Source of the DNA: Bacteroidales bacterium
GTDB taxonomy: Bacteria; Bacteroidota; Bacteroidia; Bacteroidales; UBA932
Length of the DNA: 50,215 nucleotides
Assembly: GCA_016288055.1 (NCBI GenBank)
Contig: JAEEXZ010000009.1
Coordinates: 1-50,215 of the forward strand
Reading direction: 5' to 3'
The notes beneath the pieces were generated by a model, which did no database searches, was not told the DNA's origin, and was given only the letters and a program-made list of their open reading frames with translations. Position 1 is the first letter of the stretch. The number at the start of each line of letters is the position of its first letter. The translations under genes and the position numbers were made by a program. Of the stretch, positions 16,187 through 22,749 are shown piece by piece.

Positions 16187-16219
16187 AAAGGCCGGGCATT
16201 GTGCCTGGCCTTTCTTTTG
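16187..16219 (+). terminator. Intrinsic terminator of tpiA
   Basis: A 12-bp stem AAAGGCCGGGCA (16187-16198) / TGCCTGGCCTTT (16202-16213) with one G-T pair and a 3-base loop, followed by CTTTTG. Confidence 0.88.
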
Positions 16220-16562
16220 TTCCCCTGTTTTGGCCTTCGTTACGTGCGGTAGTATTTGCTCAGGACCAAATGTGCTTTAAGTGGGGTTGCGAGAGTGGGT
16301 TAAAGCACGATGATAGGGGTTCGGAGGCCGAAAGTGTGCTTTAACCGGGTGCGCGAGGTGGGGTTAAAGCACGGTGATGGGGGTTAGAATGGCAAAAGTG
16401 TGCTTTAAGTGGTGCGGCGAAGTGGGGGCGTGAGGGAGTTAAGCGGGTGGCGTTGGACGAATGCCCAGAATGTGCAAAAAACCGGTCTTTGGGCGAACCC
16501 TCGGAACCGGCTTTTTGACGTGTACTAAAACCTAAACCTATAATATAGATGCAAAATAAAAG
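16220..16562. other. Intergenic region without a gene
   Basis: No convincing reading frame on either strand. It holds the 64-bp-period array at 16271-16440. After that, near 16482-16516, CCGGT pairs with ACCGG around a small GGGCGAACCC hairpin and is followed by CTTTTTG, a possible terminator or small RNA end. The rest shows nothing I can name. Confidence 0.6.
16271..16440 (+). repeat. Tandem palindromic array, 64-bp period
   Basis: TGTGCTTTAA occurs at 16271, 16335 and 16399, exactly 64 bases apart. The matching arm TTAAAGCAC follows at 16300 and 16364, also 64 apart. In the second unit GTGCTTTAACC (16336-16346) pairs perfectly with GGTTAAAGCAC (16362-16372), an 11-bp stem around a GC-rich loop; the first unit has a 9-bp stem; the third has lost its second arm. 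Between units the sequences GATGATAGGGGTT and GGTGATGGGGGTT are also related. No spacers of CRISPR type and no reading frame. Function unknown. Confidence 0.8.
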
Positions 16563-16604
16563 AAAATGTTGCAGAAAAATCTCTTTTTCTGCAACATTTT
16601 TTTT
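16563..16604. terminator. Bidirectional terminator beside the Hc1 gene
   Basis: A perfect 17-bp stem (16563-16579 and 16584-16600) around the loop TCTC, with A-run on the left and T-run on the right. It terminates the Hc1 gene, which ends at 16619 on the reverse strand, and could also stop transcripts from the left. Confidence 0.92.
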
Positions 16605-16618
16605 CTGGTGAAGTTCGC

Positions 16619-16792
16619 TTACTTGGAAGCCTCGACAGAAACCTTACGGAATTCCTTGAAATCCTTCATGAGTTCGAGGGCGGCCTTACGGGCGCGGGCA
16701 CCGGCGGCTTTGTTACCCTTAACTACCTGAGCTTCAGCGTTCTTAGCGAATTCTGCGTAAGCGGCATTGATTTTTTCAACAAGTGCTTTCAT
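16619..16792 (-). CDS. Histone H1-like Hc1 small basic protein
   Basis: A 57-residue gene whose ATG lies at 16790-16792. It reads MKALVEKINAAYAEFAKNAE, then QVVKGNKAAGARARKAALE and KDFKEFRKVSVEASK. This is the Hc1-like small protein widespread in Bacteroidota, related to the conserved N-terminal part of chlamydial histone H1 homologue Hc1 and thought to bind DNA. It is Lys/Arg/Ala-rich and helical, without the long Lys-rich tail of chlamydial Hc1. The gene stands alone, 97 bases from pth (which ends at 16890 on the same strand), with a strong terminator behind it, which suggests abundant independent expression. Confidence 0.88.
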   Translation of the reverse strand: MKALVEKINAAYAEFAKNAEAQVVKGNKAAGARARKAALELMKDFKEFRKVSVEASK

Positions 16793-16889
16793 GGTTTTGT
16801 AATTTATTGGTTTGTTAAATGTTATGGGTCAAACTTTTGTGCAAGGTAGACAAAAAATATTAAATGACAAAATACTTTTTAAGAAAAAA

Positions 16890-17528
16890 TCACATTTCAG
16901 GCGTATAAATGCCGTTTTTTTCGTCATTCGGGCCTTTTGGCTCCTGTTTTTGCGCTTTTTGCCGGGTGTTGATGGTGTTCATGGCGCGGGCGATTCCAAT
17001 TGTGGACACATCCTTGATGCCTTGAATTATCTTGGCGGCAAGCGCCGGCACTTGATCCATTTCTTCCTTTGAAAGGGCTCCCAATACATAGTCCACCTGT
17101 CCGCCCCGGGCGAATTCATTGCCGATTCCCACGCGGATCCGGGCCCACTTGTCGCTTTCCAGCAGTTGGGTTATGTTCTCGAGTCCGTTGTGCCCGCCGG
17201 AGGAACCGTTGGCGCGCATGCGGACGGTGCCGAAGGGAAGGGCGAGGTCGTCAGAAATGACGATGAGGTTTTCCAGCGGAAGGTTCAGCTGCTGCATCCA
17301 GTAACGAACAGCCTTTCCGCTCAGGTTCATGTAAGTGGAAGGTTTCAGAAGGACAAACCAACGTCCCTTGAAAGAGACCTCCGCCACGTCTCCGTAACGG
17401 TCGGTCTTAAAAAGGACATTGGATGCCTGAGCCCAGGCATCCAATATCATGAATCCCATGTTGTGGCGGGTATTGGCGTATTCTGCACCAATATTTCCCA
17501 GTCCGACAACCAGGTAAGTAGCAGCCAT
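16890..17528 (-). CDS. pth: Peptidyl-tRNA hydrolase
   Basis: 212 residues. Cleaves the ester bond of peptidyl-tRNA that falls off ribosomes, recycling tRNA. Signatures: VVGLGNIGAEYANTRHNMGF with the catalytic His (about residue 22), LLKPSTYMNLSGKAV, VISDDLALPFGTVRMR with the catalytic Asp, and GSSGGHNGLENI. The C-terminal 25 residues (RQKAQKQEPKGPNDEKNG) are an extra basic tail. It is the second gene after rplY, eight bases apart, an arrangement known from many bacteria. Confidence 0.97.
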   Translation of the reverse strand: MAATYLVVGLGNIGAEYANTRHNMGFMILDAWAQASNVLFKTDRYGDVAEVSFKGRWFVLLKPSTYMNLSGKAVRYWMQQLNLPLENLIVISDDLALPFGTVRMRANGSSGGHNGLENITQLLESDKWARIRVGIGNEFARGGQVDYVLGALSKEEMDQVPALAAKIIQGIKDVSTIGIARAMNTINTRQKAQKQEPKGPNDEKNGIYTPEM

Positions 17529-17536
17529 CGTTATTA

Positions 17537-18127
17537 CTACTGAGCGGCCTTGGCGGCTTCGATAGCGGCCTGCTGCATGGCGCGGGTGGTCTTCACGGCG
17601 CAGATGATGGTGTTCTTGTCGGACACGATCTGCAGACCCTCAAACTTGAGGTCGCCGGCTACCATGCGCTTGTCCAGCTCCAGCTCGGTGATATCGATGT
17701 CCAGCTGATCCGGCAGGTTCTTCATGAGGGCGCAAACCTTGAGGCTGCGGGCGTTCTGAACGAACTTACCACCTACGAGCACACCTTTCGGGTGGCCGGT
17801 GAGGTTTAGGGGCAGGGAAATCACGATGGGCTTCTTTTCGTTAACGGCGAGGAAATCCACGTGCAGGCAGTTGTCCTCCACCGGGTGCCACTGATACTCG
17901 TGAGCGATGGCGGTGTAGGTCTTGCCGTCCAGCTCCAGGTCCACGATGTAGGAGGCGGGAGTGTGGGTGAGGCCCTTCAGCTCTTTCTCGTTCACGGTGA
18001 AGAGGATGTTCTCTTTCACATCCTGGCCGTAGAGGTTGCAGGGAACCAGGCCCTGTTCGCGGTAGGCCTTCAGAGCGGCCTTGTTGCCTTTCTGGCGGAT
18101 TTCGCCTTTAAGCGTAAAATGCTTCAT
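17537..18127 (-). CDS. rplY: Ribosomal protein bL25, Ctc form
   Basis: 196 residues, the long Ctc form with an N-terminal 5S rRNA-binding L25 domain (about 1-90: FTLKGEIRQKGNKAALKAYR, VPCNLYGQ, YTAIAHEYQWHPVEDNCLHVDF) and a C-terminal beta domain (about 95-180). It binds 5S rRNA in the large subunit. It is the first gene of a two-gene operon with pth. The ATG at 18127 follows an 80-base leader with a small hairpin. Confidence 0.96.
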   Translation of the reverse strand: MKHFTLKGEIRQKGNKAALKAYREQGLVPCNLYGQDVKENILFTVNEKELKGLTHTPASYIVDLELDGKTYTAIAHEYQWHPVEDNCLHVDFLAVNEKKPIVISLPLNLTGHPKGVLVGGKFVQNARSLKVCALMKNLPDQLDIDITELELDKRMVAGDLKFEGLQIVSDKNTIICAVKTTRAMQQAAIEAAKAAQ

Positions 18128-18158
18128 AGAATTGTTTGAATAAAAATGTGTTACTCAG

Positions 18159-18244
18159 TGCTCTCTTTCAAGCACCCCATTGCACCAAAAACCATTACGG
18201 ATTTTTAAGCGCGCAAAGATAGCAATAATTTTCCGAATCACAAA
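18159..18244 (-). promoter_or_regulatory. rplY promoter and leader
   Basis: On the reverse strand TTTG (18241-18244), 19 bases, then TATCTTTG (18214-18221), a perfect Bacteroidota promoter. The leader of about 80 bases has a GTGCT/AGCAC hairpin (18159-18175). Feedback control by L25 is conceivable but not shown. Confidence 0.75.
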
Positions 18245-18253
18245 ACCTCCCCC

Positions 18254-18320
18254 GTCATGCCCGACCTTGCCCCGTCATTGCCGGCCCTTTCCCGTCATGC
18301 CCGACCTGATCGGGCATCTT
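18254..18320 (+). repeat. REP-like cluster, GTCATGCCCGA family
   Basis: Three units in a row, starting at 18254 (GTCATGCCCGACC), 18275 (GTCATTGCCGGC) and 18294 (GTCATGCCCGACC). The last is complete and ends TCGGGCATCTT, so GCCCGA pairs with TCGGGC. They lie upstream of rplY and next to the 250-bp element. Confidence 0.75.
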
Positions 18321-18330
18321 TCTGCCTCCC

Positions 18331-18579
18331 GGCAGGGAGCTGGGGTCGTCGGGACACGAAGGCGTAGGCGCTCCTGACGCCGTGCCGCCCTTGGCGCCAA
18401 CAATGTCCCTCACCCCGCGAGGACGCCGTGGCACTCCGCAGCTAGACGCTCATCCCTTCGGTGGAACGTCACACCAGTTGTCGCCATTCGCGCTCACGCG
18501 CGAACCGGTCGTCCCGGCTACTCGCTTCTCCCTACGCCTTCTACGTCCCGCCAACCCCACTCCCTCCCGTGCGGCTGCC
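18331..18579 (+). mobile_element. 250-bp TIR-bounded element, copy A (MITE-like)
   Basis: A GC-rich 249-base block without a gene that matches the reverse complement of 27481-27730. Over the best part (18361-18570) identity looks close to 90 percent, including GTCGCCATTCGCGCTCACG and CCCTCACCCCGCGAGGACG. The ends begin GGCAGGGAGCTGGGG and close with CCCCACTCCC...GGCTGCC, a degraded inverted repeat; the right-hand copy has much cleaner termini. No transposase is encoded, so any movement would need one acting in trans. The short MPPLAPT... reading frame inside both copies looks like a by-product of composition rather than a gene. Confidence 0.72.
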
Positions 18580-18587
18580 AAACCCTC

Positions 18588-18653
18588 GTCATGCCCGACC
18601 TGATCGGGTATCTCCTTGTCATTTCAACCGAGCGCGGCGAGTGGAGAAATCTC
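18588..18653 (+). repeat. Two REP-like units upstream of the zinc-ribbon gene
   Basis: 18588-18613 is a GTCATGCCCGACC...TCGGGTATCTC unit; 18618-18653 is a GTCATTTC...GTGGAGAAATCTCC unit. The second ends 12 bases before the -7 box of the next gene. A related unit stands in the same place before the gene at 19496. Confidence 0.7.
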
Positions 18654-18665
18654 CAAAATAATGTG

Positions 18666-18673
18666 TATATTTG
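18666..18673 (+). promoter_or_regulatory. -7 box of the zinc-ribbon gene
   Basis: TATATTTG, 18 bases before the ATG at 18692. It overlaps the possible TTG start at 18671 and so rules that start out. Confidence 0.65.
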
Positions 18674-18691
18674 GTAAGAAAAACTATTCAC

Positions 18692-19282
18692 ATGGAGAAC
18701 TATACAGCCAAATGCCCTTCTTGCGGTCAGAAACTGACCATCGGAAAAACTCTTCTGGACGGAGCCGTCATCTTTGCGGCTCAATGTAATTGCCCCAACT
18801 GCGGTAAGAAGTATACTGCCGAGTTTGACAAACTCTATCAAATTGACAAACCGGAACTCTTTGAGATTGGGGCCGATGGATACGACAAAGACGGCTTCGA
18901 TGCCGAGGGCTACAACAAAAATGGCATTTCAGAACGCGGCTTTGACCGGAATCACATCTGCGTGGAGACCTCGTCCCCGTACAATTCGGCTGGCTTCGAC
19001 TGGGAGGGGTATAATGCCGATGGCCTTGATGAACGTGGCTTTGACCGCGACGGCTTCTACAAGCACACCACGTCAAAGTATAATGAGGAAGGCTATGACT
19101 GGCACGGCTACAACGCTAGTGGTTATAATCAGTATGGTATAGACAAATACGGCAAAGACCCCAACGGCTTCAACTTGGAAGAACTCGCCGCCGCAGAGAA
19201 CAAACACAGCACCAGGAGAACACTTGCTCTGCTCGCCATCTGCATTGTCGCCATCACCATCTACTACCTCATCAAATACTAG
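18692..19282 (+). CDS. Zinc-ribbon, G(Y/F)(D/N) pentad-repeat, membrane-anchored protein
   Basis: 196 residues. I do not recognise a named family. An N-terminal zinc ribbon has two Cys pairs, CPSCG near residue 8 and CPNCG near residue 35. The central region (about 60-160) is built from Gly-aromatic-Asp/Asn steps every five residues: DGYDKDGFDAEGYNKNG, ERGFDRN, then AGFDWEGYNADGLDERGFDR and EGYDWHGYNASGYNQYGID, with a longer repeat of about 35 residues. The C-terminus (LALLAICIVAITIYYLI) is a membrane anchor with only two residues behind it, so the protein is probably tail-anchored with the zinc ribbon in the cytoplasm. The neighbourhood is a repeat-rich island edge. Confidence 0.8.
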   Translation: MENYTAKCPSCGQKLTIGKTLLDGAVIFAAQCNCPNCGKKYTAEFDKLYQIDKPELFEIGADGYDKDGFDAEGYNKNGISERGFDRNHICVETSSPYNSAGFDWEGYNADGLDERGFDRDGFYKHTTSKYNEEGYDWHGYNASGYNQYGIDKYGKDPNGFNLEELAAAENKHSTRRTLALLAICIVAITIYYLIKY

Positions 19283-19290
19283 CCTTCTCC

Positions 19291-19398
19291 GTCATTGCCG
19301 TCTGCCGAGCCCTCGTCATTGCCGGCTCCGACCGGCAATCTCTTTTTGTCATTCTGAACATCTCCCTCTGTCATTCTGAGCGAAGCGAAGAATCTATC
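19291..19398 (+). repeat. REP-like composite cluster, left of island
   Basis: GTCATTGCC at 19291, then at 19315-19398 a composite: a GTCATTGCCGGCTCCGACCG hairpin unit ending GGCAATCTC, a TTTTTGTCATTCTGA half-unit, and a full GTCATTCTGAGCGAAGCGA unit ending AATCTATC. The 84-base composite recurs in inverted orientation at 27996-28080 and in a third version at 28321-28399. Confidence 0.8.
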
Positions 19399-19418
19399 GG
19401 TTATAGCGAAAACATTTT

Positions 19419-19455
19419 GTCATTTCTGCCAATCGAAACAAGTGGAGAATTCTCC
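19419..19455 (+). repeat. REP-like unit, GTCATTTC...GGAGAATTCTCC family
   Basis: Starts GTCATTTCTGCC and ends GTGGAGAATTCTCC. It stands directly before the -7 box of the deoxyribosyltransferase-like gene, as the unit at 18618-18653 does before the zinc-ribbon gene. Confidence 0.65.
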
Positions 19456-19466
19456 AAAATAATGCG

Positions 19467-19474
19467 TATCTTCG
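19467..19474 (+). promoter_or_regulatory. Candidate -7 box of the deoxyribosyltransferase-like gene
   Basis: TATCTTCG, one base off TAnnTTTG, 21 bases before the ATG at 19496. The block from 19442 to 19474 is nearly the same as 18640-18673 upstream of the zinc-ribbon gene. Confidence 0.5.
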
Positions 19475-19495
19475 CGTAAATCAATTATTACCTCA

Positions 19496-19948
19496 ATGGC
19501 TCATATCTACGTTGCATCCAGCTGGAGAAACCCCTATTACCCTGAAGTTGTAGACCGCCTTCGGGCCGAAGGGCACGATGTCTATGATTTCCGGAACCCG
19601 CCTCACGGTGGTGCTGGTTTCCATTGGACCGATGTTGATGAGAATGCTCCTAACTGGACCTTTGAGGAATACGCCGAAGGACTGCACCATCCACTCTCTG
19701 AACGTCAATTCGCCGCAGACCTGGAAGCCCTCAAATCTTCTGACACTTGTGTCTTGGTTCTCCCTTGTGGCCGCAGCGCTCACACCGAAGCCGGTTGGAT
19801 GGCCGGGGCAGGGAAGCGGGTCATTGCCTACATCCCTGAAATGGTTGAGCCCGAGTTGATGTACAAGCTATTCGATGGGGTAGTGGGCAACCTGGACGAT
19901 CTGGTTGCCGCGCTGGCTACTCCTTGTTCTTCGTGTCAATGCAAATAG
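19496..19948 (+). CDS. Nucleoside 2-deoxyribosyltransferase-like protein
   Basis: 150 residues with a Rossmann-like start ([20 protein letters not shown]), the central [20 protein letters not shown] and the [20 protein letters not shown] segment that resembles the GxxxEAG region of nucleoside 2-deoxyribosyltransferases. Such enzymes move deoxyribose between bases or hydrolyse deoxynucleosides; the fold is also related to TIR and to other nucleotide-cleaving proteins. Substrate unknown. It could be nucleotide salvage or part of phage defence given the island setting. The 3' end overlaps convergent dtd by 32 bases. The C-terminal SSCQCK is Cys-rich. Confidence 0.7.
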   Translation: MAHIYVASSWRNPYYPEVVDRLRAEGHDVYDFRNPPHGGAGFHWTDVDENAPNWTFEEYAEGLHHPLSERQFAADLEALKSSDTCVLVLPCGRSAHTEAGWMAGAGKRVIAYIPEMVEPELMYKLFDGVVGNLDDLVAALATPCSSCQCK

Positions 19949-20369
19949 TCACTGGCCCATCGTTCACCAGTGCAACTTTCATATCTGCGCCGAACTCACC
20001 CGTGCCAACCGGTTTCCCGATGGCCGCCGAAAGCGCCTTGCAGAATGCCTCATACATCGGAATAGCTTTCTCATGCCTCGCCGCCCCAATGTAGGACGGC
20101 CGGTTTCCCTTTTTCGTTGAGGCCATCAGCGTGAACTGACTCACCACCAGTGCCTCTCCGTCAATATCGACCACACTGCGATTCATTACGCCCTCTTCAT
20201 CATTGAAGATGCGCAACCCTGCAATCTTTTTGACCAGCCAATCCCAATCCTCCTGCCCATCTTCGTGACCTACACCAAGAAGAATAAGCAAACCAGGACC
20301 AATGGCCGACTTAACCGCCCCATCAATTGTGACGGACGCAGAGGATACTCTTTGAATGACTGCGCGCAT
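19917..20369 (-). CDS. dtd: D-aminoacyl-tRNA deacylase
   Basis: 150 residues, normal DTD length. Removes D-amino acids (and glycine from tRNA-Ala) that were charged by mistake. Signatures: [60 protein letters not shown] with the catalytic SQFTL region, and the closing NDGPVTI with the Gly-cisPro motif that selects D-residues. This is normally a chromosomal housekeeping gene; here it lies inside a region otherwise rich in defence-type and unknown genes, so the island boundary may be to its left or the gene may be native sequence around which repeats accumulated. Confidence 0.95.
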   Translation of the reverse strand: MRAVIQRVSSASVTIDGAVKSAIGPGLLILLGVGHEDGQEDWDWLVKKIAGLRIFNDEEGVMNRSVVDIDGEALVVSQFTLMASTKKGNRPSYIGAARHEKAIPMYEAFCKALSAAIGKPVGTGEFGADMKVALVNDGPVTICIDTKNKE

Positions 20370-20501
20370 AATGTTAGTGTGTTAGTCTAATTCAATTCTA
20401 TCTCCAATTAGTTAGAGAGTGCTGGTTCTTAAATACTCTGCTACTTTCCCTGAGCGAGACTGCGTATTACGTGGCAGAAGCGCTAAAAGTAGTCTTCAAT
20501 T

Positions 20502-21038
20502 TTATTCATCGAATATCTGGGCCCATTCCATAGAGAGCTTGTTTAAGTCGCCCCATCCGTAGTTTTTATTGCTCCCGCTTGTTTCTGGAAGACGAAGCAC
20601 TTTCACATCAGATAACCCCGGAATGCTAGCTAATTCTTTCTTAATGGTAATCCCAAAGTCTCGGTATTTTCCGAATCCATTTATTGCAACAATCTTGATT
20701 GTCGGATGCTGCGTCAAAAATCCTACAATGTCATTGGGTCGTCCGTCGCGGATATCTTTGTCGTTACTGCTGTCGGGACGAATTGCGGATTCGTAGTAGT
20801 CCCATAGAACAATGTGGTTCTTTGCTAGAAGATCCTTTTTTTGTTGGTAATCAGTGGGGGTTCGCTCTCCAGTTAGTTGGCACAGAACTTTCCAGATTCG
20901 GTTCGAGTTTGAGTAATAGTACTGATGTTGAGCCAACGATTCTCCTCCTGGTAATGTGCCAAGAATAAGGATTTTAGGCGTATCGCACAATAGAGGCTTA
21001 AACCCTTTTGTCCTGGTGATTTGGTACTGGCTATACAT
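20502..21038 (-). CDS. UDG-superfamily DNA glycosylase (deoxyinosine/hypoxanthine type)
   Basis: 178 residues. The N-terminal block ILILGTLPGGESLAQHQYYY followed by SNRIWKVL fits the family 6 (hypoxanthine-DNA glycosylase) branch of the uracil-DNA glycosylase fold, with the Asn of the NRIW stretch at the usual catalytic place; the C-terminal LPETSGSN replaces the LPSTSPAN loop. Such enzymes cut damaged or modified bases from DNA. Codon use is AT-richer than the backbone. It starts nine bases after the abiH stop on the same strand, so both are probably one transcript. A repair role is the default; a role against phage DNA carrying modified bases is possible because of the partner gene. Confidence 0.78.
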   Translation of the reverse strand: MYSQYQITRTKGFKPLLCDTPKILILGTLPGGESLAQHQYYYSNSNRIWKVLCQLTGERTPTDYQQKKDLLAKNHIVLWDYYESAIRPDSSNDKDIRDGRPNDIVGFLTQHPTIKIVAINGFGKYRDFGITIKKELASIPGLSDVKVLRLPETSGSNKNYGWGDLNKLSMEWAQIFDE

Positions 21039-21047
21039 TGTGTGTGA

Positions 21048-22184
21048 CTATTGATGGGAGTCCTCTTCCTTCTTCGCTTGTTGTGAATATATTTTATTTA
21101 TAACATCCTCTGCGAAGTGTTTACTCGTGTGATGTTTTATTAGGAAGTTAAACAATAGATTCTGGTCTTTTCCCAAATCCTCCGTCTTGATAATCTGGAC
21201 GTTATTTTGGCTAAAAAGAGTTGAAAGGTTACCATCGGTCATATTCTGAAGAGCCAGTTTAATCTGGAATTCAGATGATTCATCTTTCGTGAATATGGTA
21301 ATGTCCTTGCTTTTAGCGTGGGAGTAGTCAGTCTGTTGTTTAAAGAATGCTTTGAAGTATTGGCGATCATTTTCTCCGATAGAATGGCCGAAGATAATCA
21401 ATTCATCGGCATCATGTAAACTTCTTACTAAGTGAGGGGGATTAAAAGCGGGGTCCATGGCCTTCTGCATGAAAGCGTACTTCTTATCAATTTCAGTATC
21501 GTCACGGGTCCCAATGATAATTGAATCCTCATTGCATTGTCCGTGCATGTGGTACACGGGAATTTTGTTGTCTAGTATGTCATCCCGAAACAGAACGGGG
21601 GTATAATTAAAAGTGAAAACTTCTACATGCTCACCAATTACTGCCATTTTTTCAAGGGCGAGGATTACGTTAGAAGCAACAGAGTCAGTCCGGATTCTTT
21701 GCTTGCTTACCTCCTTTATGTATTCACAAAGGCCCTGCTTTATTTTGCCTAAAGCTATGGAATCGCGTACGTCGGATGACTTGAGCAAATCTTCTAAATA
21801 AGGAATCTCAAGATGACCGCCATTATAGACCACGATATTCTTTTTATGTAATGAGGCGACCAAATTAGAATAGTCTGAATCATAAAGAAGGAACCTTATA
21901 TTTTTGTCCTTAAGAAACTTGCGCTCTTCTTCAGTGATGACGTCTTCGTAAGGGGGTTGCGAGGCAAAACCCTTTGCATAATAGTATAACTCGTTTTCCA
22001 GGTCATACCACTTGACCTTCTCAAGATTGTTGGGCCAGTGATTATTAAGATGTGAAATCAATGGGGCTGGATAGTCTTTGGGACAAGACTTGGACTCCCA
22101 AAAGTCTTTATATGACGTCTTGAGGCCAAGGTCAAGGTCGAAACCATTACCAAGTATAAGGACTATTTTGCGAGGCTCTTCCAT
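21048..22184 (-). CDS. abiH: AbiH family abortive-infection protein
   Basis: 378 residues. Family landmarks: IVLILGNGFDLDLGLKTSYK at the N-terminus, DLENELYYYAKGF, EVFTFNYTPVL and YHMHGQCNEDSIIIG in the middle, and DELIIFGHSIGENDRQYF near residue 290. AbiH was first found as a lactococcal phage-resistance gene; its biochemistry is unresolved. The ATG at 22184 (MEEPRKI) is chosen over an upstream non-ATG start, because a -7-like box (reverse-strand TTACTTTG, 22227-22234) lies between. Codon use is AT-rich. First gene of an operon with the DNA glycosylase. Divergent from the XRE gene at 22539. Confidence 0.88.
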   Translation of the reverse strand: MEEPRKIVLILGNGFDLDLGLKTSYKDFWESKSCPKDYPAPLISHLNNHWPNNLEKVKWYDLENELYYYAKGFASQPPYEDVITEEERKFLKDKNIRFLLYDSDYSNLVASLHKKNIVVYNGGHLEIPYLEDLLKSSDVRDSIALGKIKQGLCEYIKEVSKQRIRTDSVASNVILALEKMAVIGEHVEVFTFNYTPVLFRDDILDNKIPVYHMHGQCNEDSIIIGTRDDTEIDKKYAFMQKAMDPAFNPPHLVRSLHDADELIIFGHSIGENDRQYFKAFFKQQTDYSHAKSKDITIFTKDESSEFQIKLALQNMTDGNLSTLFSQNNVQIIKTEDLGKDQNLLFNFLIKHHTSKHFAEDVINKIYSQQAKKEEDSHQ

Positions 22185-22234
22185 AAAATGTGTAGTGTTA
22201 TAATGTATGTGTGTAGTTCGATGTGCCAAAGTAA

Positions 22235-22481
22235 CGAGAAATGCTGCATCTTATCTTGCCGAGATATTTGCAATCATGATTCCCATACGAAAGCTCACAC
22301 TACCAAGAACAAATATCGCAAAAATACGTGTGTTTTTCAAGGGGTGCACTTAAAGATATTCTATTAACCTCCAGGTACATTTGTAAGTAATATAGTGAGT
22401 TCATTTAATCCGTAGCGAAAATAACTCATTTTGGGGCTGCAATATATTGTTAAACTGATCACGGGCGCTAATTATAGTATG
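22235..22481. other. AT-rich intergenic region between abiH and the XRE gene
   Basis: No gene. GATATTTG (22263-22270) and CAAATATC (22310-22317) form an inverted repeat 40 bases apart, each also close to a -7 box. TACATTTG at 22376-22383 is another candidate -7 box. The stretch probably holds promoters and operators for the two divergent transcripts. Confidence 0.45.
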
Positions 22482-22512
22482 TTGATAACTTTGGTTGGCA
22501 TCTTTACCTTTG
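22482..22512 (+). promoter_or_regulatory. Promoter of the XRE plus two-gene unit
   Basis: TTG at 22482-22484, 20 bases, then TACCTTTG at 22505-22512. A second box TAACTTTG lies at 22486-22493. The ATG at 22539 follows 26 bases after the first-named box; this supports the short form of the XRE protein. Confidence 0.65.
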
Positions 22513-22538
22513 TTGTAAAAATAACACTCAGTTACACG

Positions 22539-22748
22539 ATGGATAAAAAACCAATTCTATTGCAGTTTGGCCACAAGGTGCAGCAGATTCGAAAGACACG
22601 TAGCCTCTCTCAAGAACAACTTGCCGAACTTGCAGGTGTGCACCGAACATACATTGGAATGATTGAGCGTGCAGAGAAGAATATTACACTCTGTAATATC
22701 GAGAAGATAGCACTGGCACTTAAAGTCGATATTAAAGAACTCCTATAA
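22539..22748 (+). CDS. XRE-family regulator, C-protein-like
   Basis: 69 residues, one Cro/C1 helix-turn-helix: FGHKVQQIRKTRSLSQEQLA, ELAGVHRTYIGMIERAEKN, ITLCNIEKIALALKVDIKEL. Size and sequence are like controller (C) proteins of type II restriction systems, whose recognition helix often reads like GVHRTYIG. The longer open frame to 22431 has a non-ATG start and overlaps the promoter, so it is rejected. Only one base separates it from the next gene. It may control the two unknown genes that follow, the DpnII-type operon that converges on them, or both; no operator can be named by eye. Confidence 0.85.
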   Translation: MDKKPILLQFGHKVQQIRKTRSLSQEQLAELAGVHRTYIGMIERAEKNITLCNIEKIALALKVDIKELL

Positions 22749-22749
22749 A

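Noticed and set aside
16271..16440. CRISPR array
   Set aside because: Only 2.5 units, the repeats are palindromes separated by related rather than variable sequence, and no cas gene is present.
18382..18603. MPPLAPT... reading frame as a gene
   Set aside because: It lies in the 250-bp repeated element and is also present in the other copy with frame-changing differences downstream; no promoter or family.
20370..20501. Possible tRNA between dtd and the glycosylase gene
   Set aside because: No acceptor stem pairing or T-loop GTTCRA-type motif in the right position on either strand.
22431..22538. Hydrophobic N-terminal extension of the XRE protein
   Set aside because: Needs a TTG start and covers two -7 boxes; C-protein-like regulators are about 70 residues.
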